Below the pieces are notes generated by a model. That model ran no database searches and was not told the DNA's origin. It saw only the letters and a list, made by a program, of their open reading frames with translations. From Dugong dugon (taxonomy: Eukaryota; Chordata; Mammalia; Sirenia; Dugongidae): a DNA stretch of 64,000 nucleotides. The DNA is taken from contig CM057480.1 in assembly GCA_030035585.1 (NCBI GenBank), positions 2,959,001 to 3,023,000 on the forward strand, written 5' to 3'. Position numbers and translations under genes: made by a program. The stretch's first letter is position 1; each line of letters opens with the position of its first letter. Shown here one piece after another: positions 1 through 12,229 of this stretch.

Positions 1-202
1 AAGGAAACAGATACTTAATGACAAACCCATCTGGAGAAAATCAACTTGACGTTGTCTAGGTAAAGGAGCTGGCGAAAATGTAGGCAGTTTTTTTTTTTTG
101 GTGGGGGGGAGGGTGTCAGTTGATGTAAAGGTACAGCTTTTTAAGTTGGCCAGTACCATTAAGGAAAAACTGAAAGAAATTAAAACGAGGGCAGGTATTC
201 TT

Positions 203-1006
203 TATGTATGTATTTTTTTGTTTGTTTATTGTTATAGTTTAAATGAAGTTTACATTTCAAGTTAGTCTCCCATACAAAAATGTATACACTTGTTGTTATG
301 TGACCCTAATTGCTCTCCCCCCTAATTGCTGTCCCCATACTGTGACAGCACACTCCTCCTTTCCACTCCTGATTCCCCATGTCCATTCAGCCAGCTTCTA
401 ACCCTCTCTGCCTTCTCATCTCACCTCCGGACAGAAGCTGCCCATTTAGTCTCTTGTGTCTACTTGAGCTAAGAGGCACACGCCTGACAAGTATCACTTT
501 ATGTCCCACAGTCCAGTCCAATCCCTGTCTGAAGAGTTGGCCTCGCAAATTGTTTTAGTTCTGGGCTGTTAGAGAATCCAGGGACCGTGCTTTCCGGGGT
601 TCCACCAGTGTCAGTCAGACCATTAAGTCTGGTCTCCTCACTAGAATTTGAGGTCTGCAACCCCACCTTTCTCCTGCTCCATCAGGGACTCTCTGTTGTG
701 TTCCTTGTCAGGACGGTCATTGGTGGTAGCCAGGCACCATTTAGTTCTTCTGGTCTCAGGCTGATGAAGTCTCTGGTTTATGTGGCCCTTTCTGTCTCTT
801 GGGCTGCTGCTTTCCTTGTGTCTTTGATGTTCTTCATTCTCCTTTACTCCAGGTGGTTGGGACCAGTTGATGCATCTTAGATGGCCACTTGCAAGCTTTT
901 AAGACCCCAGATGCCACTCACCAAAGTAGGATGCAGAACAGTTTCTTAATAAGCTTTGTTGTGCCAGTTGACCTAGATGTCCCCTGAAAACAGGGTCGAA
1001 GACAAA
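203..1006 (-). mobile_element. 5'-truncated L1, 3'UTR only (antisense)
   Basis: Reverse complement of the lineage-specific L1 3'UTR; on + it reads ...aatgaagtttacatttcaagt at its left and gttgacctagatgtcccctg at its right. The same sequence recurs at 7175. Flanked by a short possible duplication, tattctt (196-202 and 1007-1013). No coding part remains. Confidence 0.8.
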
Positions 1007-1425
1007 TATTCTTGAGGAAACCTCCTTGGTATAGAAATGTACTGAAAGTCCATTAGGATCAGAAACTGGAAATAATCTGCTCAAGATTGCCTTCAAATCC
1101 ACATTCTTATTTCTGTCGTTTCATTGAAAAGCAGTTTTCCATTGGCTATGCTAGGAATTTTATTTCTTTTAAGATTTCCCCATATCTCTGATATAGAATA
1201 TTCTAATATAGGAGTTGTTAGAAGATAGATTGCATAGGAGCTGAAAAGCTTTAATTTTTCTAATGTTACTAAGGACAACTGACTGGAGTACAAATGATGT
1301 AACTCTTCCAAAAGCACTAGATTGTTCTTTGAACAAGGGAATGGTTGAGTTGCTTCACAGGCAACTGGAAAAGGTGACAGGACCTGGCCAGTCAGTCACA
1401 TAACATCTAGATACCCTGTATGGAA

Positions 1426-1625
1426 GGAGCCCTGGTGGTGCAGTGGTTAAGCAATCCACTGCTAACTGTAAGGTTAGTGGTTCAAACCCCTCAGCCACTC
1501 CGTGGAAAACAGATGTGGCAGTCAGCTTCCGTAAAGATTACAGCCTCGGAAACCCTATGAGGCTGTTCTGCTCTGTCCCGGAGGCTCGCTATGAGTCAGA
1601 ATCAACTCCACGGCAGTGGGTTTAC
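1426..1625 (+). mobile_element. AfroSINE (long form)
   Basis: Head gagccctggtggtgcagtgg and tail caactccacggcagtgggttt. Has the longer middle (agcttccgtaaagattacagcc) of one AfroSINE subtype. The B-box-like segment is ggttcaaaccc, close to the pol III consensus. Confidence 0.9.
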
Positions 1626-2915
1626 TCTGTCTGGATAGGCCCCAGGAAGACAAACAGAAGATTGTTCCCATTACCTGCTTATCCTGTGCCTCTGTCCTGC
1701 CCTCAAGGCTAGCCCGGAGCCTGTTGAAGCCGTTTCCTCTGGTTTTGTTTTGACGTGTTTTAGGAAAAGTTAACTCTTAACAAAAATCTCTGTACTGAGA
1801 GTGCGCTGGCAAGTGTTGGGCAGTGTTAGTTGAGAAAGAAGAAAAATGGAGTATGGGGAAAGGCGAAAGAAGGAAAAACAGGTGCATTCAGGAGAGCGCC
1901 GCCAGCAGTGGCTTTAGCTGTGTGCCTCAGTTCTTAACACGCTGCCCCACGTCAGGCCAGTTTATTCTTTGAGCCTTGGACTTGAGGACCTGAACTTTTT
2001 ATGTTTAATTTAAAAATATTTTAAAGTATGTCCCCCTTTTTGCAATGCTATTGAAATTTCAGAGAACCAAGAAAAGGAAAAAAAATACATTCATAATACT
2101 GTCCCAACCAAACCACTGTTACTCTTTCAGTATATTTCCAGCCAAGTCTTTTTTTTCCCACCTTCTGTAATTATTTTTACGTGTCTGGAATTAGAAAATG
2201 TCTGTTTTTGTCTCCTGCTTCTGTGAAATGTCTTTCAGTGCGTCTTTGGAAAGCTGGCTAACGGACAAATTTTGGATGATAGTGTTACAATGCATCAGTT
2301 AAATTGTCACTCCAGCCTGAGAAGAAACTTTGTATTGCATGTTGCTTTTTTCTCAGCATGTGGCTGATATTTGTATACACCGTTACTGTCAAGCAAGGGC
2401 CTGAGCTTTAAGATTATGCTGCAGATAAGAATGAGAAAACTCCCATAACTATGCTTTTCAGGAATTGTCTTGATTTTGTGGCTGGGGCTTATCAACTGCT
2501 GCTTTCCACACACATTCTTTTTTTAGTTTCCATTTAAATGAGTCTTTGTCTTGCTTATCATGTCCAGATATATTTTTTATGGCAGAGTAATGAACCGTCA
2601 TCAGTCTTCATTCTGGTTAACAAACAGAATAAGCTGGCTTTGTGGGAATGAGAAATGGTGTCAGATAAGATGGGAATGGCCTGAATTCTCACGCGCGAGA
2701 CAGCTTTTTTGGAAGAGTGGTTTGGTGGTGTGGTTCTGTTTTACTTTGCCTGAATCAAGTAAATTCCAGTAGGTTAAAATCATTTACCGTTTTAGTACAG
2801 CGAATTCTGTTAGGACAGATTTACTTGAGAATTTGTTTGTGACTCATCCTATAATAAAATTTCTCCAGTTTGTTTTGTTAAAACTAGGAGACAAAACCTT
2901 GAATTAATGGGTATT

Positions 2916-2974
2916 TAGCTATAGGGTCGCTGTGAGTTGTAGTCAACTCACTGGCAATGGTTTTGGTTTTTTTT
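2916..2974 (+). mobile_element. AfroSINE 3' fragment
   Basis: Tail only: tatagggtcgctgtgagt ... caactcactggcaatggttttgg, lacking the tRNA-like head. Lies directly upstream of a full copy, which inserted beside its T-rich tail. Confidence 0.75.
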
Positions 2975-2988
2975 GGTAGCTAAATGAG

Positions 2989-3147
2989 GAGCCCTGGTGG
3001 TACAGTGGTTAAGAGCTTGGCTGCTCCCCAAAAGGTCAGCAGTTCGAAGCCACCAGCTGTTCCTTGGAAACCCTGTGAGGCAGTTCTGCTCTGTCCTGTA
3101 GGGTTGCTGGGAGTCACAGTCCACTTGGTGGCATCAGGTTTGGTTTT
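2989..3147 (+). mobile_element. AfroSINE with 14-base target-site duplication
   Basis: Complete head-to-tail copy (gagccctggtggtacagtgg ... ggtggcatcaggtttggttt). Flanked by perfect direct repeats ggtagctaaatgag at 2975-2988 and 3148-3161, showing L1-type retroposition. Confidence 0.93.
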
Positions 3148-3405
3148 GGTAGCTAAATGAGTTGTACTTCTCATGGATGTGTATGGGACAGAGGGAAATA
3201 TCAATTGATATGCACTCTCATAGGTTAGATGGCCTTCATCATCCTTGTTATTTAATCCTGGCAGATGAGGTTTTCCTCTCTTTTATAAAAATGGATCTGT
3301 TTAATAATTATAGTAATAATAACAATAATAGAGATCCATAGATGTATTCTTAATCATTGGACTACTTCAGTTTGTTCATCACTGTATCTTTGGCATCTCC
3401 TATCA

Positions 3406-3460
3406 ACCAAAACTAAACCCATTGCCATAGAGCCAGTTCTCACTCATGGTGATCTGGCAG
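3406..3460 (-). mobile_element. AfroSINE 3' fragment (antisense)
   Basis: ccaaaactaaacccattgcc at the left is the complement of the SINE tail; the head is missing. Confidence 0.6.
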
Positions 3461-4004
3461 TAATAGACACTCAGATATTTGTGGCATGGACAGTGTTGGT
3501 TATTGTTAATTGTAGTATAACACCTTCATTTATTATGTGCTAACGGTTTAATTGGATTTGTTTCTTAAATTGCGCAAGAAGCAAAGTTACCTTTGTAACT
3601 TTAGGACTCTATTAAAACCTCTCCGACATGTTCTCTCAAAGCTTTAGACTGAATGGCTTTTCTGAGATATTTTTCTCTCTGGAATGGAAATAGATCTTAG
3701 AAATAGCTGTAGTAATTTTAAACTGTTCCGTAGGATTCCTGCTGATTGCCGTTTTCTGAGGCTAATACAACACATTCTCATAGGTTGCTGAGGGTAGCAT
3801 GAAGAAAAGAGTTAGGAGGTTTAATAATTAGTATAAATTTTAACATCTAAAATTTTCTGGAATAATTTGGTAGTGGGGAAAAGTATCCAGTGACTAATCT
3901 TCTAAAGAGAAACATAATTTATCTTCATTAAAAGCAAATGTGTAGGTGAGCATTAAAACTGCACAAAAGGAAACATCATAAATTATTCTGTTTCTTTATT
4001 TCAG

Positions 4005-4150
4005 GACTGAAAACGGAGTGAAATTACTTTTCAGAGTTAAAAGACTATTAAGAAGTCAAGATGGGGACTCCTGGTTCTGGAAGGAAAAGAACACCTGTGA
4101 AAGACCGATTTTCTGCAGAAGACGAAGCGCTGAGTCACATTGCCAGAGAG
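4005..4150 (+). CDS. LRRFIP2: LRRFIP2 exon with start codon
   Basis: A pyrimidine-rich acceptor (tttctttatttcag) ends at 4004. 5'UTR runs 4005-4060, coding 4061-4150 (30 codons), donor gtgggt at 4151. The ATG at 4061 has a strong context (A at -3, G at +4), and an in-frame TAA at 4049-4051 excludes an upstream start in this exon. The peptide starts [17 protein letters not shown] and ends ALSHIARE. It is basic (RKR) then acidic; the RKRTP stretch could be a phosphorylation site or part of a nuclear localisation signal, which is inference. The exon ends in phase 0. Confidence 0.95.
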
Positions 4151-5461
4151 GTGGGTCTGGAAACCCCCCTCAACTCTGGCTTGCACAGATGAGAGTGTTG
4201 TAAAAACGCTAGGGGGAGAGTGATACAGACATTGACTCACTGAACTAGTTTCAGAATGCTTGCCATGAACAAGATGTTATGGCTAGCTTTCTCTAAAATA
4301 CTGTATTAGAATAAAGTATGGTTACTATGTAAATTATAGTTATTGTATTTGGATACCTGTTCAGCTCATCTAGAATTAATTTTTCATTTTATTTCAATGG
4401 GTTACTAGAGTTCTAGGTACTTGTCTGAATGTATTGAAATGTGCAGTTGATTTTCAGTATTAAACTAACGTTAATTACAGCGTTGACAATATGACAGCTA
4501 ATTAGAAATACTCACTGGGCTGTAGGGTTCCCGGAGGTGTTACATGAATGTTGACAGAAACGGTACTTACTGGTGTCTGTTCAGATTCAGTGTCTCAGCT
4601 GTTGACTCTTGAAATATTGCAGTGGGGCTTTTACATTTAATTCTTTTAGCTAGTAACAACTGCTGGTGCATTTTTGTTTCAGTTTGTTGGCAGCTCAGAA
4701 AAAAAAAAAAAAAAGAGAAGTGTCACCTATTGAATCACTGGCAACATTTCCTGTTACATATTGGAAATTTAAGATAACTCCCAGCTGGGGTTTCTTAGTG
4801 AGCTGCCAACTTCGGTTCAGACTCTACTCCATCTGCAGCTGCAGACTCGACTGTAAACTAATCTGGTGCAAGAATTGCTTGGAGTATCGTTGAGTTATAT
4901 GCTTTTGGTGAGAACTATTCCCTCATCACTTCCTCTTTGTTTTCCTTACTAAGTAACACATTAAGACTATCGCTGCTTCCTGTTGACATCTTACACAGTC
5001 TTCTTTTGTTGCAGCTCATTGTTGTGTCTTTTTTATAAGCTACTCAGCTTCTGAAATTAGAAATCAAACTCTGTAGGATGGTATTGAAGCAAGAAAAAAG
5101 TTATTATCTGAAAACTGATGGCAAAATTGTGATATTACTTTAACAAAATCACTTTGAAAATCATTGGAGTATTTTTAGATAAAAAAGGTAAAAGATATTT
5201 AAAAATGAAATAGTAGCTATTACTTTACCATGATCTTAAATATTTGCACTAATAGAGCATTTTGGAAGTCACATATTTTTATTTGGAAATTGAAATTACA
5301 CAAAATGTTTACTTCCAAAATTGGAGAGGTTTACCCAGATTTCTGTAAGGGAAAAATGCCGGCCCCTTCTGGGCTCTTTTCGAACTGTCAGCAAGTATTT
5401 GAGCTCTTTTTTTCTTTTGGGACCGGGGTGTAATGTCTTCTTTAAAGAATTGGGTAGGATA

Positions 5462-5655
5462 CTAATGTTGTAACTAACACTTGTTGAGTGCTTGCTATGT
5501 GGCAGACACTATTCTAAGCATTTTACATGCATTAATTAATCCTCACAAAATTTTGAGATTACTTCAATTGTTGTCTCCATTTTACAGATGGAAGGAAACC
5601 ATTGCACAGAAAGGTTAGGTAACTTCCCCAAGGGCACACAGCTAGGAAATAGAAA
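5462..5655 (-). repeat. MIR (antisense)
   Basis: On + reads ttgttgagtgcttgctatgt ... ttttacagatggaaggaaac ... aagggcacacagctagg, the complement of the MIR core and 3' part. About 20-25% diverged by eye, as expected of its age. Confidence 0.85.
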
Positions 5656-5918
5656 AGCTTGTGTTCAGACCCTTTCAGTGGCATTATGCGTGAATTCAGC
5701 AAACTCCCATCAGGTATCCACCTCTCGCCATGTTTTCCCCATTCCCCACCTGAGCTAAGGCAGAGGAAGAGGGAGGTGTGTCTGGAGAGCACTCCTCTTG
5801 TGCTGACCGCCCCCCCAGCGGCGCGCAGTCTGGCTGTGGTCACTCGCCTTTGTAATGGTCAGCATTACTCTTAGTCCTCTCAGTGCCCCTTGATTTGTTT
5901 AGAAAGATTATTGAGCCT

Positions 5919-6132
5919 TAGGAGTCCCTGGATGCTGCAAATGGTTAAGCACTTGACCGCTAGCAGGAAGGTTTTGGCAGTTCAAAATCACCCAGAAGCG
6001 CCTCGGGAGACAGGCCTGGTGATCTGCTTCTGAAAGGTCACAGCCTTGAAAACCCTATGGGATGCGTTTCTACTCTGTACACATGGGGTTGCAACGAGTC
6101 TGAGCTGACTCAGTTGCAAACTGACAACAGCC
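5919..6132 (+). mobile_element. AfroSINE (ggagtccctgg subtype)
   Basis: Head ggagtccctggatgctgcaa, middle with caggcctggtgatctgcttc, tail agctgactcagttgcaaact. Flanked by ttgagcct at 5911-5918 and 6133-6140, a likely target-site duplication. A different subtype from the gagccctggtgg copies. Confidence 0.88.
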
Positions 6133-7174
6133 TTGAGCCTGAAGACTTTTTGTCTCACTGTGACTGAAGAATATTTGGTGTGACATTCACTGTCATGATC
6201 TTTACCATTCCTATGAGTTACAGTAACTTCTCTTTTCCTGAGAGTATTTCTGCCAAAATTGGAATTCTCATTTTTTCTCTTTGGTTAGACATACCATTTC
6301 AGATCCAAAGTTTCAGTTTTCCTGTGCTGTCTACTTAATAAGTTGTATTCAAACCTCAGTAATAAAGTCTTTAACCTTAGCTCTCCTCTCTCATTCCAAA
6401 AGAATATTTCTGCTGTCCAAAGATTTCTGAATAAAAGGAAGGTATAGTTGTTTGACATCAGAAGAAGGTGGGTTAAAATCTCTAGATTTTATCTATTATG
6501 TGTGGGTGTTTATGCATAGAACAATTTAAATATTTAGTCCTCAACTACCAAAAGCTTTAAATAAGTGGTTAAACGTAGTTCCATTATAAGATCTAATTAA
6601 GAAAATGGACCCTAAGAGTTTGTACTAAAGGGTAGTTTCTAGGAGATGAGTAATAGTTTTATTTGTTAATTTGGAAACCATGGCAACACAGTAAATATTA
6701 TGTCTCTCAGTTTGTCGTTCAGTGTTCTTTTGGCATGAGTGTCACAGAAGAATAAGTTAAACACAGTCAGCTCTGAGTCTTAGCTACCTGAATCTTAGTC
6801 ATTGTCCTTGAATGTCTCTAGAATTTTATATTATTTCAAATTTCTTGAAATTAAAGAATAGTCTGTAAAGGCACACATTATACCGTATCTCTCTTTTACT
6901 CAGCTGCGTAAGTTTTATATATATTATGAATATAACCCGCAGGCTGGCAGTTGAAAACGTTCTTGGCCTAGTTCAGTGAATTTTGTCAAATTACGAATTT
7001 TTAATTTACCTCCCTTTAAAACTGTTACATGATCACAGTAGGACAAAAGTTTTAAAGTTAGAGAGTTCTCTTCTTTTAAAGACATTTGGGTGTGTGTTTT
7101 CATGAATTATTTTTTCCCCTCAATTTTATTGTGGTGGAATATATATAACAAAAAGTTTACCATCTTAACAATTT

Positions 7175-8982
7175 ATTTTATTTTGTTTTCTTTTTTATTA
7201 TGCTTTAAGTGAAAGTTTACAGCTCAAGTTAGTTTCTCATACAAAAATTATACATATATTGTTATGTGACCCTAGTTGCTGTCCCTATAAATGTGACAGC
7301 ACACTCCCCCTTTCCACCCTGGATTTCCTGTGTCCATTCAGCCAGCTCCTATCCCTTTCAGCCTTCTCATCTCGCCTTCAGACAGGAGCTGCCCATTTAG
7401 TCTCGAGTAGCTACTACAACTAAGAAGCACACTCTTAACAAGTATCATTTTACGTCTTATAGTCCAGTCTAATCTTTGTCTGAAGAGTTGGTCTTGGGAA
7501 TGGTTTTAGTTTTGGGCTAACAGAGAGCCCGGGGGCCATGTCTTCTGGGGTCCCTCCAGTCTCAAACTGTTAAGTCTGGTCTTTTTACTAGAATTTGAAT
7601 TCTGCACTCCACTTTTCTCCTGCTCCATCAGGGACTCTGTTGTGTTCCCTGTCAGAGCAATCATGGGTGGTAGCCGGGCACAACTAGTTTCTTCGGGTCT
7701 CAGGCTAATGGAGTCTCTGGTTTATGGGGCCCATTTTTTCTCTTGGGCTAATATTTTCCTTGTGTCTTTGGTGTTCTTCATTCTCCTTTGCTCCGGGTGG
7801 GTTGGGACCTGTTGATATGTCTTAGATATCCTCTCGCTAGCTTTTAAGACGCCATTCACCAAGGTGGGCTGCAGAACATTTTCTTAATAAACTTTGTTAT
7901 GCCAGTTGACCTAGATGTCCCCTGAAACCATGGTCCCCAGATCCCTGCCCCTGCTACTCTGTCCCTTGAATAGTTTGGTTGTGTTCAGGAAACTTCTTAG
8001 CTTTTGGTTTAGTCCAGTTGTGCTGACTTCCCCTGTATTAGGTTTGCCCTTTCACCTAAGATAATTCTTGTCTACTCTCTAGTAAGTGAATTCTCTTCTC
8101 TCTTCCTCCCCACCCTCATAACCATCAAAGAATGTTCTCTTCTGTGTTTAAACCTTTTCTTAAGTTCTTATAATAGTGGTCTCATACAGTATTTGTCCTT
8201 TTGTGACTGACTAATTTCCCTGAGCATAATGCCTTCCAGATTCATCCATGTTATGAGATGTTTCACGGATTCATCGTTGCTCTTTATCATTGCGCGGTAT
8301 TCCATGTGTGAATGTACCATAATTTATTTATCCATTCATCCATTGATGGGCACCTGGGTTGTTTCCATCTTTTTGTTATTGTGAACAGTGCTACAATGAA
8401 CATGGATGGCATATATCTATTCATGTGACAGCTCTTATTTTTCTAGGATACATTCCAAGGAGTGAGATTGCTAGATCTTACGGTACATCTATTTCTAGCT
8501 TTTTAAGGAAGCACTGAATCGATTTCCAAAGTGGTTGTACCATTTTACATTCCCACCAGCAGTGTATAAGTGGTCCAGTATCTCCACAACCTCTCCAACA
8601 TTTATTATTTTGTCTTTTTTGGATTAATGCTAGCCTTGTTGGGGTGAGATGGTATCTCATTGTAGTTTTGATTTATGTTTCTCTAATGGTTAATGATCGT
8701 GGGCATTTCCTCATGTATCTGTTAGCTGCTTGAATGTCTTCTTTGGTGAAGTGCCTGTTCATATCCTTTGCCCATTTTTTAGTTGAGTTATTTGTCTTTT
8801 TTTGTTGAAGTTTTGTGGTATCTTGTAGACTTTAGAGATTAGATCCTGATTGGATTTGTCGTAGCCAAAAAATTTTTCCCAGTCTGTAGGTTGTCTTTTT
8901 ACTCTTTTGGTGATGTCTTTTGATGAGCATAAGTGTTTGACTTTTAAGAGCTCCCAGTTATCTAGTTTCTCTTCTAGTGTTA
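7175..8982 (-). mobile_element. Younger L1 nested in the old L1 (antisense, 5'-truncated)
   Basis: Lineage-specific L1 3'UTR (7190-8080) followed by the C-terminal end of ORF2 (8080-8980), read on the - strand; the C-terminal zinc-knuckle-like peptide [20 protein letters not shown] is visible at about 8555-8625. Flanked by ttaacaattt (7165-7174) and ttaaccattt (8983-8992), a target-site duplication with one mismatch. Confidence 0.88.
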
Positions 8983-9659
8983 TTAACCATTTTTAAGTGT
9001 ATAACTTGGTAGCATTAGTTATATTGGCCATGTTGTGCTCCCAACATCACTATCTACACTATCCATTTTCAAAAGTGTTACATCATTCCAACAGAAACTC
9101 AGTCTCCTTCAGCAGCATTTCCCATATCTTCCTCCTTGCAGCTCCTGGTAACTAATACACTTTTGTCTCTATGTATTTGCCTATTCTAGATATTTCATGT
9201 AAGTGGGATCATAACAGTATTTGCCCTTTTGTATCTGACTTATTTCATTCAGCATAATGTTTTCAAAATTCATCCATATGCATGTATCATACTTTCTTTT
9301 TATGGCTAAATGATTGAATAACATTCCATTGTATGTACATACCACATTTTGTTTATTCCATTCATCTGTTGATGCACACTTGGGTTGTTTCTAGTAGGCT
9401 ATTGTGAATGGTATTGCAATGAACATTGGTGTACGTGTATCTGAGTCCCTGCTTTCTAGTCTCTTGGTTATATACCTAGGAGTGGAATTGCTGGGTCATA
9501 TGGTAGTTCTGTGTTTGAGTTTTTGAGTAACTGCCAGACTTTTTTCTATAGTGGCTGTACCATTTTACATTCCCACCAGCAATGGATGAGAGTTCCAGTC
9601 TTTCTACATCCTCACCAACATTTGTTTGTTTCTGTTTTCCAATAACGGCCATCCTAGGT

Positions 9660-9703
9660 TGCTGACTCAGTGGCACACAACAACAATAACAACAACAACA
9701 ACA
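9660..9703 (+). mobile_element. 5'-truncated AfroSINE tail inside the old L1
   Basis: ctgactcagtggcacacaac followed by an (aac/aat)n run. This is the 3' end of an AfroSINE with a CAA-type tail, inserted in the old L1 ORF2 region, whose sequence resumes at about 9704. Confidence 0.65.
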
Positions 9704-10151
9704 GTGGATGTAAAATGATATCTCTTCGTGGTTTTTATTTGCATTTCCCTAATGACTAGAGACCCTGAGCATCCTTTCATAGGCTTATGGGCCATTTGTA
9801 TGTCTTCTTTGGAGAAATGTCTGTTCTAGTCCTTTGCTCATTTTTTAATTTGTCTTTTTGTTGTTGAGTTGTAGGAATTCTTTGTATATTCTAGATATTA
9901 AACCTTTATCAGATATATGGTTCTCCACTATTCTATTCTGTAGATTGTCTTTTCACTTTCTTAATGAAGTTCTTTGATGCGCAAGAAGTTTTTCATTTTT
10001 ATGAAGTCCAGTTTATCTAATTTTTCTTTTATAGCTCATGCTTTTGGTGTCATATCTAAGAAGCCATTATCAAAAACAAGGTCTTTAAGTTTCTCTCCTA
10101 TATTTTCTTCTAAGCTTATGGTTTTAGTTCTTATATTTAGGTTGTTGATCC

Positions 10152-10300
10152 TTTGGTGACAGTAGTTAAGAACTTGACTGTTAACCAAAAGGTCTGCAGT
10201 TCGAATCCACCAGCCTCTCCTTGGAAAGCCTATGGGAGCAGTTTTCCTCTGTCCTATACGGTCGCTATTAGTCAGAATCGACTTGATGGCAATGGGTTGG
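10152..10300 (+). mobile_element. AfroSINE inside the old L1
   Basis: ctttggtgacagtagttaag head (diverged), B box gttcgaatcc intact, tail gaatcgacttgatggcaatg. Near-identical ttgatcc / tggatcc flanks mark the insertion point within the L1. Confidence 0.85.
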
Positions 10301-10357
10301 ATCCATTTTGAGTTAATTTTTATTTATGGTGTGAGGCACTGGTCCAGTTTCATTTTT

Positions 10358-11032
10358 ATTTTTTTTTATTGTACTTCAGGTAAAGGCTTACAGAACAAGT
10401 AGTTTCTCATGAAACAGAAGTACACAGGTTGTTTTATGACATTGGTTACCAACCCCACAACATATCAACCCTCTAACTTCTCAAACTCTTTTTTTTTTTT
10501 TTGGTGAAAATACACATAGCCAAAGATACAGCATTTCAAAAATGTCTACATGCACAGTTCAGTGACATTGACTACGCTCTTCGAATTGTGCTATTGTTCT
10601 CACTTAAGATGAAGGCTTACAGAACAAAATAGTTTCTCATTTAACAGTTACTATAAATGTTGCCCAATGACAACGGTTAACAATCTCACAACACATCAAC
10701 AATATCTGTACTCAACTTTGAGTTCCCTATTACCAGCTTCCTTGTCCCCTTCTGCCTTCTGGCCCTTGTCACTGGACTCCTGTACCTCGTTAGTCTCATT
10801 TGGTTTTACGGGGCTGTACACTCCCAGGCTGAACAGCGAACCTCGTAGGTAACTTCACCACTGAGCTAAAAGGGTGTCTGGGGGTCATACTCTCGAGTTT
10901 TCTCCAGTCTCCTTTAGGCCAGTAAATCTGGCTTTTTTTGGTGAGTTAGAATTTTGTTCCACATCCTTCTCCAGCTCTGTCCAGAACCCTCTGTTGTGAT
11001 CCCAGTCAGAGCAGTCAGTGGTGGTAGCCGGG
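10358..11032 (-). mobile_element. L1 3'UTR insertion (antisense) inside the old L1
   Basis: Begins tttattgtacttcaggtaaa on +, the same subfamily as the elements at 16305 and 62759. Flanked by tcattttt at 10350-10357 and 11033-11040; the host L1 resumes with gcatgtggagatccagttg. Only 3'UTR is present. Confidence 0.85.
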
Positions 11033-11779
11033 TCATTTTTTTGCATGTGGAGATCCAGTTGCTCTAGCACCGCTTATTGAAGAGAGTCTTCTTTCCCCAT
11101 TGAATGGGTTTGGCATCCTTGTCAAAAATTTTAGATACTTGGGTTTATTTCTGAACTCTCAATTCTATTCCATTGGCCTATATGTCTGTCCTTCTACTAG
11201 TACCACATTTTTTTGATTTCTATAGCTCTGTAGTGTGTTTTGAAATTAGAAAATATAAATCCTCCTATTTTGTTCTTCCTTTTCAAGATCGTGTTGGCTT
11301 TTTTGGGCCCTTTGCAATTCCATATGAATTTGAGGATCAGCTTTTCCATTTTTGCAAAAATGGCTGATGGAATTTTAATAGAGATTGTGTTGATTCTGTA
11401 GATCTCTTTGAGTAGTATTAATATCTTAACAATATTAAGTCTTGTAATCTATGAGCACAGGCTGTGTTCCATGTATTAGGTCTTCTTTAATTTCTTTCAG
11501 CAGTGTTTTATAGTTCTAGCAGACAAGTCTTTTACCTCCCTGGTTAAATTTATTCCTAGGTATTTTGTTCTTTTAGATTCTGTTGTAAATGGGATTTTTC
11601 CCCTTGATTTTCTTTTCAGATTGTTCATTGCTGATATATATCATATGCTACCCTTTGAAAAATATTAAATGTAGAAAAATTTTGGTAATAATTTAGTAAG
11701 TACCCAGTGAGTCCACCCCACAGCAGTAACAGATGTCACCATTTTGTCACAATTGTTTCAGATCTTTTCTTTGAACAGG

Positions 11780-11975
11780 TGGAAGTGGGTTAATAATACT
11801 GTATCAGCATTGCTTCATCAGTGGTAACCTATGTACCACAGGAATGCAAGATGTCAGTGATCGGAGAGACTGTGTGCAGCGGGGAAGGAGGGAGGTATGT
11901 GAGAACTCTCCATACTTTCTGCACAACTTTTCTTTAAACCTGAAACTGCTCTTAAAAAATAAAGTCTATAAAAAA
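11780..11975 (+). mobile_element. Old L1M-type 3' end (sense)
   Basis: taatactgtatcagcattgc ... gaactctccatactttctgc ... cttaaaaaataaagtcta followed by an A-rich tail: the typical 3' terminus of a mammalian L1M element with AATAAA. Confidence 0.75.
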
Positions 11976-12229
11976 CAAATAGGGAGGGAGGAAGGGGACA
12001 TTATAAACCAAGTTTAAGACCCAGGCCTATTCCTCCCTCTCTTTTTGCTTAGGGAAACACTGTAATAAAAGCAGAGGTATCCTTCCTGTCTGTGTTTTAA
12101 AAGTTCTGGCATATATTGCCACAAACAGTATTGTTTTGTGTGTTTTTGTGTCTTGCTTTGTAAGTGCTCTACAGATGTGAAACAGCTAGATCCATGTGGG
12201 AAACTGCCAGAATAGTAGCTCAGTATGGC

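Larger units (their letters stand above)
1..4004 (+). other. Intron upstream of the start-codon exon
   Basis: No coding exon seen. Holds an antisense L1 3' end (203-1006), AfroSINE copies at 1426-1625 and 2989-3147, and SINE fragments at 2916-2974 and 3406-3460. Stretches 1014-1425, 1640-2915 and 3460-4004 show no feature I can name. Whether this is intron or partly promoter of an alternative first exon cannot be told from the sequence. Confidence 0.8.
7115..11690 (-). mobile_element. Old L1 (antisense), interrupted by four later insertions
   Basis: An ancient L1 whose 3'UTR begins at about 7115 (tttattgtggtggaatatat ... ttaccatcttaac), resumes at about 8983 (ttaaccatttttaagtgtat), continues through ORF2 C-terminal sequence to 10150, resumes to 10357, and resumes again at 11033 with ORF2 RT-proximal sequence to about 11690. 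The pieces are colinear once the inserts (7175-8982, 9660-9703, about 10152-10300, 10358-11032) are removed. Heavily mutated, no long reading frame. Confidence 0.85.

Noticed and set aside
1426..1625. True tRNA gene, from the tRNA-like head and B box of AfroSINE copies
   Set aside because: The SINE heads lack a complete cloverleaf and are followed by the SINE body and T-rich tail; many copies share the same body.
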